Of a stretch of 64,000 bases of DNA, positions 26,101 to 38,200 are shown piece by piece. Location: positions 1-64,000 of the forward strand of contig JAQGDQ010000991.1 in NCBI GenBank assembly GCA_030141605.1. The letters run 5' to 3'. A model generated the notes under the pieces. The model was not told the DNA's origin, ran no database searches, and worked only from the letters and a program-made list of their open reading frames with translations. Every line of letters begins with the position of its first letter. Position 1 is the first letter of the stretch. A program made the position numbers and the translations under genes. The stretch comes from Tubiluchus corallicola (Eukaryota > Priapulida > Priapulimorpha > Priapulimorphida > Tubiluchidae).

Positions 26101-29100
26101 AACTCAAAGTGGATGTCTGCCAAGACCAAACAAAAAGCTATCGAAAAAGTGAGTAGTAATATGAGTCTTGGTGACAGCACACACAACTGGGTTGCTAGGC
26201 ACCTGCACAGTTAAGCTGCTGTTCCGAAAACTCAAACCTGCAGTTCAATTTTGTATGAGAATTAAGTATTTCCATGGTGTTTTTTCTCGTACAACAAAAT
26301 TTCATTTTAAGCATTTATGGGTTGCTGGTCAAGCACATGCTAAGGCGCAAGTTTGTTATGCATTCCAGTCTGGAAGCATTCACTGTTAGTACCTACTATT
26401 GGAGATGTTGCTGGTGTAACCAGAGCCTGACTCATTGTCAAACATATTTTTTTAAGATGAGCCACTAAACCAGTAGAGGTGTGTCAACTCCACTTGGCTG
26501 TATAAACGTCCTTCCTCTACAAAAGCAGGATACTAAGGTGGACTGATCACTGTCTGCAGTTACTATTTCGGACATTTACTAATCATAAATACTTATAAGT
26601 TCCTATTTTGTGTTGCTTCTGTAACAGAAATGAAATTTAAAAGCTGCTTCTGTTCTACTAGAAAGATGATAGACATCTAGGAAAGATATAAAATTGAGAC
26701 ATGTGTATATAGAATCAAGACAAGAATCGAGGTACTGGTGCTCTATAACATTTTTGTTACAGTAAACACCCCAAGAATCGGGGCACTGGTACTCTGAAAC
26801 ATTTTTGTTACAGTAAACACCCCAAGAATCGGGGCACTGGTGCTCTGTAACATTTTTGTTACAGTAAACGCCCCAAGAATCGAGGTACTGGTGCTCTGTA
26901 ACATTTTTTTTACAGTAAACACCCCAAGAATCGGGGCACTGGTACTCCGAAACATTTTTGTTACAGTAAACACCCCAAGAATCGAGGTAATGGTGCTCTG
27001 TAACATTTTTTTACAGTAAACACTCCAAGAATCAGGGCACTGGTACTCTGTAACATTTTTGTTACAGTAAACACTGCAAGAATTGAGGTACTGATGCTCT
27101 GCAACATTTTTTTACAGTAAATGCCCCAAGAATCGAGGTATTGGTGCTCTGTAACATTTTTGTTACAGTAAACGCTCCAAGAATCGAGGTATTGGTGCTC
27201 ACTATCAATCTGTTTTACACAAAATCTTCCCGGCATTAATAATTTTCTTTGCACTCCGTCATTTACATGTTTTTTTGCAAGTTATTAATTATGATTGCTT
27301 ATTTTCAGGTAGATACTATTTATGACATGGTTGGTTACCCAGATTACTATGAAAACGTTACTATACTGGATGAGAAACATAAAAATGTAAGATTGTAATA
27401 CAATAAAACTAGCAAATATAACACGTCACAGCATGTAATAAATGTTGTCAGCTCATCATTAGTTAGTTATACTGGTCAGGTAGAATAGTTGTGGTCAGTT
27501 TATTAATTAGTTATACTGGTCAGACAGATTAGATGTGGCCAGCTTATTAATTAGTTATACTGGTCAGACAGATTAGATGTGGTCAGTTTTTTGATTAGTT
27601 AGTTATACTGGTCAATGTCTATTAGATGTGGTCAGCTTATTAATTAATTAGTTATACTGGTCAGGTGAATAGATGTGGTGAGTTTATTAATTAGTTAGTT
27701 ATACTGGTCAGGTAGAATAGTTGTGGTCAGCTCATTAATTAGTTAGTTATACTGGTCAGGTGGAATAGATGTGGTCAGCTTATTAATTAGTCAGTTATAC
27801 TGGTCAGGCAGATTAGATGTGGTCAGTTTTTTGCTTAGTTAGTTATACTGGTCAGGCAGATTAGATGTGGTCAGTTTTTTGATTAGTTAGTTATACTGGT
27901 CAGGCAGATTAGATGTGGTCAGTTTTTTGATTAGTTAGTTATACTGGTCAATGTCTATTAGATGTGGTCAGCTTATTAATTAATTAGTTATAATGGTCAG
28001 GCGGAATAGATGTGGTGAGTTTATTAATTAGTTAGTTGTACTGGTCAATGTTGATTAGATGCGGTCAGTTTGTTAATTAGTTAGCTATACTGGTCAGGTA
28101 TATTAGGTGTGATCAATTGACTAATTAGTTATTTGCTACTTTAGTTTGCTTACTTAAGCCAAGAAATTTAAACTTCCTCCTCTAAGAGTTGCATATTATA
28201 TTTTTTTAGAAAACATTTTGTTTTTAAAGATAAAATTGAAAGTGTGGTCTTGAAACTACTCTAAATCTGAGCTTTTTTCTAAACTACTTTAGTTTTTTTG
28301 TAAAAAATTGTAGCATTAAAATGTTATTATGCTAAACTCCACATAACAGAGCAAATCATTATTAAAATCTATTAGTATTATGAACTATAAACTGCCCAAA
28401 GGTAATGTAAGTAAGTCAGCAGGTCATAATCAATGCTTTGTACTTTTCAGTTTATTTTCTGCGTTAAATGCATATTAACACAGTAATTAGGTACAGTGCT
28501 GATTTAACGACAGTGTCATTTATACATTTGACCTAGATATAATATACAAAATACAAGTACTTATTAGCCGCAATTTAATTTAATTCATGATATGATTTAA
28601 TTTCTAAGTTTATTCCATGTTTAGTTCACCAGTACTGGATCATATTTCTCAGACATCGTAGAAATGCGGAGGTTAAAGGTTAACGAGTCTTTTGCAGAAC
28701 TCAGAAAACCTGTGAATAAAACAGAGTAAGTTAACTAAAGCTGTCTGATTTATGATACATTTCTATTTATTACAAGGGAAAAAATTGTGGTGATTAAAAT
28801 AAAAGTATAAAGACTTACTAAAATGTTTGTGTAAGTGAAAAAATGTTATTTGTTAAATATTCGATAACATTTAGAATTTTTCATGTTATAACATAGTTAT
28901 TTGCTATAATATGTTTCTTTGATGACTTTTGGCAAAGTTTATAAGAATTATTAATCCTATAATCATGTACTGTGATGGATGGTTATACTGATAGGCAATG
29001 GTAATAGCTGAATGGACATGGTGTATGTTTGTAGCTAATGTTAAGCAATGCTAAGTTTGGTCAGTAAGTGGATGGTTAATTGCCAGGAAAAATACTTCTG

Positions 29101-29193
29101 GGTAGTTGTGCTGTTGGATGAGGATGTATGTGTATTTGAAGTACAATATTATACTTTATAATTTGATAGGCTGCCGTACTGCTACGCACACGC

Positions 29194-29260
<67 letters not shown>

Positions 29261-32200
29261 CATTCGCCATTGAATGAACATTTTCACATGCGTATTTCGT
29301 ATTTCCACTTGCACAGAATCTGATAAGGGTAGGTTATGGAGCATTTGGAAGATAGGTTTACCTGTAATGCCAAATGCTTTTCCTTTCACTGAAGTTAGCA
29401 CTGTAATTGGACTGATACTTATATATCAGGTTATTAGCAGGAAACACTTTCAGCAACTGTGACTCTACTATCCCTGCGCATTTGCACTAGGAAGAGATGA
29501 ATAGAAGTTCACGTCATTAGTCATGCTGTAACTTAGCATGTGTAACTAAGTAAATATTAGTAATGCTATACTATTCAAGCACACTGTACTGTACGTGATG
29601 TGTCAGAATTTACATTGTTTCCACTGGGATGGGACTTATAAAGTCAAATTGTTAGGCTTTGCTTCAAGATTTAAGTAAAATTCAGTTCAAATGGCTGCTA
29701 TTTTCATTTTTCAAAGTTATGTATGTTTTTGTTTTGTAGGTGGTTTATTACTCCAGCTATTTTCAATGCATTTTATCGTGGAAGCAACAATGCCATAGGT
29801 TAGTGTAAAACTTTTTTATTGTTTGTGGAAATGCGTAAATAATGTCTTAGCGGTATTTAAGGAGGATACTAAAATAATAAACAATTTGTAACATGAATAA
29901 AATTTATGATATAAGTGCCATAAAAATAATTACCTTTTTCATTTTTTTATCTTGAAATAGTAAAGAATGTCTTAGCACAAAGCATGACAGGTTCTCGAAC
30001 TTAAATCATTGAAAAAATAGTGGTTTTGCTTGAATAAATAAAATACTTGCACTTGTGTGGATAAACGTATATGATCCTTTTTGTCTTTGCTAGAGAACTG
30101 AGCAGTCAGTAGAGCAATTTACATATGTTTGACTATACATTGTACTAAATCAATGTTCTTTATACTTGTCATAAATTTGTACTGTTATCCATGTGTTCCT
30201 TAGTTCTTTGAAACTGCATGAATAATAAACTAGTACTACTAACTGAAGTAACTGGAGTTAAACGAGTTTCTCATGCTTGATGTGGAAAAGCAGAATTTGC
30301 CAAACTATAATAATTTTTTTCCCAATTTGAAAGTTAAATCAGTTACAATAAATTTCCTGTCAACGCATTTGCAGCAGTTTTAAATGTTTCAGTATTTCCC
30401 GCGGGTATTCTACGTTCCCCGTTCTTTCACAAAGATTTACCGATGTTCATGAACATAGCTGGAATAACTCATGTTGTAGCTCATGAAGTTACTCACGGAT
30501 TTGACGACAGAGGTACTGTATAAGTTATTTTTAATACTGATTTGCTCCGAGCCTAGAGCTTCGGCTTTCACTGACTCCTGAATTATATAGTAGAACTAAA
30601 TTTCTGTTCATTCTTATGAAGTAACAAGATGCATACATCTGCTCTATTTTTTGCTCGAGCCCCTTTTGATTATAACTATTAAGTCTTGAGGACTTGCTGA
30701 TTCATTTCGTGGCTTACTGCTAGACCGTAGCATCTCCACAGCTGCTATACAATTTTGTAAATTACTTTGGTCATTTACTGGCATTAATGTAAACTAGTGC
30801 TCCTTTATGGAATTTTGTAATTGCATATGGTGTTTATTTGTTAGATTTGTGGTAGATTTTTATACGTTATTGTGTATTGCAGTTTCATGCAGATTATTTG
30901 CTGGAGCTTGTAGATTAAAATCCGAAATGTTAAATTGTAAATAATTATAAGTTAGAGTTCAGCACAACATTTAGTTGTGAGTCCAATGTTTTTCAGCATA
31001 TTAATGAAGGCTTCTAAATTTTATTCACATTTGATGCTGACTTTTTTCAAAATATTGTTTGCCATTTATTAAATCATATTAATGTGAAAATTTATACTGT
31101 CATAGTTACTTGATATATGTGTGTTTGCAAACCAAAACCGTACGTAAGTCGGCATAGTTAAAACTATGTTAAAACTTCAAAGCAGAATGACCCAAAAATT
31201 TAGTCGAATGTCAAATTTTTGTTTTTCATAAAAACAGATGCTAAATACATTGGACTTTTTAAATTCCAGTATCAAATTATCCAGAAATATTGAAAAGATA
31301 CTAAAAATCATATATTACAACCCCGTACTCAATTTTCTGGCTAGAAACTAGTACTGCAATTGTGAAAAACTTGTATTTTCAAACTCCGATAGTAGCTCAC
31401 GGAAGGAGTGATTTTGCTTCGGGTTGTTTATGTTTCCAAGCCCAGATCTTTATCAGGAATCTTTATCAGCCATCTGCTGGATTTAAATGTAGCTTCAATG
31501 TGTTCTTGCAAAGTAACTTTAACTACGATTTTCTCAAGATTATGTTTTTCAATGTTCAGCCTGCACCTCATCTTTAACGTAGATTATCTCAGCTTAGAAA
31601 TAACATAGATTGATGAACTTGGTATCAAAATGATCCTCATGAAATGAAGACTCAGGATATGTGAAAAACTAGAAAAGCTTAATTGCCGACTTGTAGATGA
31701 TTTTGCTATGCAAGCAGACATATGTAATCAAAACTTTCAAATGCTTTGAGATGTTTTTAGAAAATAAAATCTTTGGTGTTCTTCTTTTAATAATCTTATG
31801 TTACATTAAACATGATATTAATAATTTGGCAAATGTAAATAGCACAGATTTACATTTTTTGTTTCAAACAAATGATCACCAAAAGTTAATTCATCATAAA
31901 CCATTTCATGAGTGACCTAGGCGAGCATGCTACTAAATCATTTGAACACGAGTCTTGACTATCTTCACATTTCTTCTCTTCCTATAAATAATTTCTTTAT
32001 GTTATTTAGGTAGACAGTTTGACAAAGATGGAAATCATGTAGACTGGTGGACACCAGAAGATGAGAAACGATTTTTAGAGGGAGCCAAATGCTTCATTTC
32101 ACAGTTTAATAATTACACAGAAGAAGCTTTGGGGAAAGTTTGGCATGTAAGTAAATAAGATCACAACATTGTATTTTCTGTAATGCAGTTTTTAATTTAA

Positions 32201-35200
32201 TTTTAATTTATTTATTTGCCTATCTGACAACATTACTATAGTGAGTTTAGAAAAACTGCATCTAGTTACAAATATTGCAATTTGTAATTAAGCACGATGC
32301 GACTTATGATGTCACCAAATTAGTACTCACAGCGCAACATTAAATTTAAAATATTAGTTAATTAAAACAAATAAAAACAAAAACTCTTTAGATATAATTA
32401 TTATTGTATTTACTAATACAGTACGTAGTATTATTATTCTATAATTATATATTGCAATATAATAATACAATATTTTGTATAAATATTATTTTTATGTAAT
32501 TTTCAAATGCAGTGTACACTGAAGGTAGCTGACATTAATGACCTTCTGAATTTGCATTGGTACTAAGACCGCCAATTGCATCATTATCTGTTTTCAAAAT
32601 TAGGAAAATTCATGTAAAATATGACTAGTCATGATGTTTGAGTGAAATAACCCAAAATTTGCAATCTGTTTTCTCTAGTTTTGCAATGTGTCTTATAAAA
32701 ATGACATACCTGTGCTATCGCTGATTTTAAATGAAATACATAATATGTGTGCTGGCATAGCAAAATCATCCATAAGTTGGCTAGTAAGCTACCTAGTTAA
32801 TCTCACATCCTGAAACTCCATTTCATGAGGATTATTTTGATACCAAGTTCATCACTCTATGTTATTTCTAAGCTGAGATAATCCACGTTGAAGTTGAGGT
32901 GCAGGCTATGCACTGAAAAACATAACCTTGAGAAAATCGCTGTAAAAGTCACGCTTCTACAAAAACACCTAGCAACAGTACAAAAGTGTGGTTGCTGTGG
33001 ACTTTGCAAAAGCACTTTGAAGTTTCATTGAAATCCAGTAGGTGGCTCTTTCAGACATAGTCTTGGCTTGGCAACAGGAAAAACCCGAAGCAAACTGACT
33101 TACCGCGAGCTACTTTCGGAGTTTGAAAATACTGAATTTTTCACAATTGCAGTAGTAGCTTTTAATCAAAGAAGTGGGTAATGAGTTATAAAATTAAATT
33201 TTTAGTATTTTTAACATTTTTCCGACGATCTGCTGCTAGAATATAGAATTAATGTTCAGTATATTTAACATTTGCTTTTATAAAAAACAAAAAATCGACA
33301 TTTATCCAAATTTTTTGGTGTATCGTACTATGAAGCATGATAATGTAGTTTTAAGTATGCCAACTTTTGGACAGTTTTTGTTTGCCAGCACAACACATAT
33401 ATGTATCATGATTATCACTTATATTCTGCGCGAAAAGTGCTGCCATCTGTTGTGCATTACTGAACTTAAAACTCTTCAAAGTCATACTCATCACAGTTGC
33501 AGGATGTGTAGTTTTTGATGTGTGGCTGGGAATGAAGCCTATGATATTCATGGAAGTAGTTATCAGACTTTTTGGATTTTGCCATAATCACAGTTTTCTC
33601 CTTCACATAAAACCTGTTATTTAACTTCAAAAAGAGGTAGTGGCTATTTTTGTAATTACAATGTGACAAGGGCCTTTAAATTTCTGTGTTTAATTTGTTT
33701 AGTTTTTATGATTAATCATAAAGTCTTGCTAATACCCATCTCTTTACTGTTATTCACTAAGACACAGTTTCAATCAGCTAATGATTAAAACTTTTTTATT
33801 TAGTTAAATGGTACACTGTTACAAGGTGAAACAATAGCTGATAGTGGTGGTGTCCTGCAAGCTTATGAGGTGAGATATTAGCTTTGTATAGTGTTTGCTA
33901 TATATTCAATGCATTTTGGTTTTATGTTTTTGTTTTTTTCTAAGTTTTTTGTATCTTATTGGTGAGATGCCAACAGCAAAACAAAAAAACTTGTGTAAAT
34001 TGAGTGAAAAATCCTGGACTGTGTGGTTTACTGTTGTTGCATCTTGTGTAGTATTTGTATGTGGTTTATGTGTTGCTGTTGTTGCATCTAGTGTAGTATT
34101 TGTACATGGTTTGTCTGTTGCTGTTGTTGCATCTTGTGTAGTATTTGTATGTGGTTTATGTGTTGCTGTTGTTGCATCTAGTGTAGTATTTGTACATGGT
34201 TTGTCTGTTGCTGTTGTTGCATCTTGTGTAGTATTTGTATGTGGTTTATGTGTTGCTGTTGTTGCATCTTGTGTAGTATTTGTATGTGGTTTATGTGTTG
34301 CTGTTGTTGCATCTTGTGTAGTATTTGTATGTGGTTTATGTGTTGCTGTTGTTGCATCTAGTGTAGTATTTGTACATGGTTTGTCTGTTGCTGTTGTTGC
34401 ATCTTGTGTAGTATTTGTATGTGGTTTATGTGTTGCTGTTGTTGCATCTTGTGTAGTATTTGTGCATGGTTTGTCTGTTGCTGTTGTTGCATCTTGTGTA
34501 GTATTTGTATGTGGTTTGTCTGTTGCTGTTGTTGCATCTTGTGTAGTGTTTGTATGTGGTTTGTCTGTTGCTGTTGTTGCATCTTGTGTAGTATTTGTAT
34601 GTGGTTTGTCTGTTGCTGTTGTTGCATCTTGTATAGTATTTATATGTGGTTTGTCTGTTGCTGTTGTTGCATCTTGTGTAGTATTTGTATGTGGTTTGTC
34701 TGTTTGGTTCACATTATTAGAGTAAATATTCTATTGTTAAATTTGACATATTTTGCAGGTTTATCGCAGATGGCTCAAAGATAATGCTGAAACAGAGCAG
34801 CGTCTTCCTGGCATAAATCTTGATAATAAGAAGGTTTATTTTGTCAATCAAGCTCAGGTAAATGTATTTATAATCGGCTGGTTAGAATAAGGATAAATTA
34901 GAATACGAAAAACTTGCTGGTTAGAATAAGGATAAATTAGAATAGGAAGAACTTGGCTAAATTAGAATAGGAAGAACTCGGCTGGTTAGAATAAGGATAA
35001 ATCAGAATAGGAAGAACTTGCTGGTTAGAATAAGGATAAATTAGAATAGGAGGAACTTGCTGGTTAGAATAAGGATAAATTAGAATAGGAAGTACTTGCT
35101 GGTTATAATAAGAATAAATTAGAATATGAAGAACTTGCTGGTTAGAATAAGGATAAATTAAAATAGGAAGTACTTGCTGGTTAGAATTAGGATAAATTAG

Positions 35201-38200
35201 AATAGGAAGTACTTGCTGGTTAGAATAAGGATAAATTAGAAGAAGAAGAACTCGGCTGGTTAGAATAATCATAAATTAGAATAGGAAGTACTTGCTGGTT
35301 ATAATAAGGATAAATTAGAAGAAGAACTCGGCTGGTTAGAATGAGGATAAATTAGAATAGGAAGTACTTGCTGGTTAGAATAAGGATAAATTAGAAGAAG
35401 AAGAACTCGGCTGGTTAGAATAAGGATAAATTAGAATAGGAAGTACTTGCTGGTTAGAATAAGGATAAATTAGAAGAAGAACTCGGCTGGTTAGAATAAG
35501 GATAAATTAGAATAGAAAGTACTTGCTGGTTAGAATAAGGATAAATTAGAATAGGAAGTACTTGCTGGTTAGAATAAGGTTAAATTAGAAGAAGAACTCG
35601 GCTGGTTAGAATAAGGATAAATTAGAATAGGAAGTACTTGCTGGTTAGTTAGAATAAGGATAAATTAGAATAGGAAGTACTTGCTGGTTAGAATAAGGAT
35701 AAATTAGAAGAAGAACTCGGCTGGTTAGAATAAGGATAAATTAGAATAGGAAGTACTTGCTGGTTAGAATAAGGATAAATTAGAATAGGATGTACTTGCT
35801 AGCAGCAGAATTTGGTTTGTTGGTAGAAACTGTTTATTCTATTAGTTTGTTACTCGTGTCTTTTACAGTTTCTAAGAAAGGATCTCAAAATTGCTGCTAT
35901 TTGTTGACAATATTTTTTACATTGAATCATGACAGTAAAGATATAAAGTCCATTAGTGCACTTTTTAAGGACTTTGAGTAGCTATTCTATTGTTGTTTAT
36001 TTTTCATGAATGTTTGGGTATCTATTCTATTGTTGTTTATTTTTCATGAATGTTTGGGTATCTATTCTATTGTTGTTTATTTTTCATGAATGTTTGGGTA
36101 TCTATTTTATTGTTATTTATTTTTCATGAATGTTTGGGTATCTATTCTATGGTTGTTTATTTTTCATGAATGTTTGGGTATCTATTCTATTGTTGTTTAT
36201 TTTTCATGAATGTTTGGGTATCTATTCTATGGTTGTTTATTTTTCATGAATGTTTGGGTATCTATTCTATTGTTGTTTATTTTTCATGAATGTTTGGGTA
36301 TCTATTCTATTGTTGTTTATTTTTCATGAATGTTTGGGTATCTATTCTATGGTTGTTTATTTTTCATGAATGTTTGGGTATCTATTCTATGGTTGTTTAT
36401 TTTGCATGAATGTTTAGGTATCTATTCTATTGTTGTTTATTTTTCATGAATGTTTGGGTATCTATTCTATTGTTGTTTATTTTTCATGAATGTTTGGGTA
36501 TCTATTCTATTGTTGTTTATTTTTCATGAATGTTTAGGTATCTATTCTATGGTTGTTTATTTTTCATGAATGTTTAGGTATCTATTCTATTGTTGTTTAT
36601 TTTTCATGAATGTTTAGGTATCTATTTTATTGTTGTTTATTTTTCATGAATGTTTGGGTATCTATTCTATTGTTGTTTATTTTTCATGAATGTTTAGGTA
36701 TCTATTCTATTGTTGTTTATTTTTCATGAATGTTTAGGTATCTATTCTATTGTTGTTTATTTTTCATGAATGTTTGGGTATCTATTCTATTGTTGTTTAT
36801 TTTTCATGAATGTTTGGGTATCTATTTTATTGTTATTTTTTTTTTCATGAATGTTTGGGTATCTATTCTATTGTTGTTTATTTTTCATGAATGTTTGGGT
36901 ATCTATTCTATTGTTGTTTATTTTTCATGAATGTTTAGGAATCTATTCTATTGTTGTTTATTTTTCATGAATGTTTAATGTGCATAAACAAATTGTACAG
37001 GTGAGTCAACTGTAATAATGAATTTTGTATCCAGATGTGGTGTGGAAAAATCAGAGAGGAATTCATGGTGCAGCTGATAACATCTGAATATCATCCACAA
37101 TTACATCACAGGTATTAATGTTTTACACGAATTCACCAGCAGACTGAATTAACGGAAATTAATGGCAGCCTTAAGCAAAAGCAAGCTAAACTTCTGTTAT
37201 ATTGCCATACATGTCGGTGGTGGGTGGGGGGGGTGTAGTTAGGCAATCATATGCAAATAATAATCATAGAATGTTTTTGTGCTTCTGTAACAATCCACCT
37301 CTCTCCATTAGCAGCTTGATTATCAAATGCCGCTTGACGTTTAGACATTTCATGCCTTTGTGAACAGGCAAATTCTTCTACGACATTCGCACTGTGTGGT
37401 AACATTATAAGGTGTTAGATTTTCGGGACAATAGCCTATAAACAAATTCAACCTTTGGTGAAATAGGCAAGGTGTATATTCAGTATAGCATATGTTGTTC
37501 AAGCAGCTTAAAGTATCTAACTGTATGAAGGTGTGCATAAAAGAAAAGCTGTCCTCTCAGCCGCAGAAAATTACTTCCGAATGCAGTGGAATTACAGAGT
37601 CCCATTTATATTATTCTTTTAATTTTTTTAGCATGCTACTAAGCCTGTTCTTATTACAGTCGAATCCTGGTAATACGATTTTCATGGGACCCAGATGTTT
37701 TTTCGTATTAAGCGTGTTTCGTACTATCCATTACGCACATTGTTTTTAACTTGTAATAATTTCTGTCATTTCTAATGTAAAATAGGAATTAACTGACACC
37801 TGTAGTCTCTACGTTGGTTATCTTTTAATCAGTAAATATAATTTAGGCTTATTTAACACCCGTTTGCAGAATATCGTCCATCCCTAACATTTTTACCCAA
37901 TTTGTCAAGCATTGATTTATAAAGCCATATTGCTGCTAACACAATATTGGATAATTACGTTATTTCACAGTTATAAACCAATGTGCTCTGTTACTCTTTT
38001 GCTAAAGTGAAGTGTTTTTCTTTGGTTTAATGGGGCAGTCTTACCCGGAATGTTTTATAAGTAGAGCCCAGAGCCGCGCCGTCTCAGCTGAACTCCAGCC
38101 GGTTTATTTCTACAGTCGACGTAGCTGATAAGAAACCCAACTTTAGTCCCGCCAGCTACTCAGTGATGGGAGTCAAGCTAGCTGACGTTGTTGTCAGCTA

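Noticed and set aside
33895-34725. Long frames on both strands with 15-residue repeats (VVASCVVFVCGL type)
   Set aside because: The unit is 45 bp, divisible by three, so frames stay open by chance. The sequence lies inside an M13 intron with no domain or splice connection.
37657-37760. Possible second pogo-like end (TA then CAGTCGAATCCTGGTAATAC)
   Set aside because: No matching inverted end was found downstream, so I cannot delimit an element.
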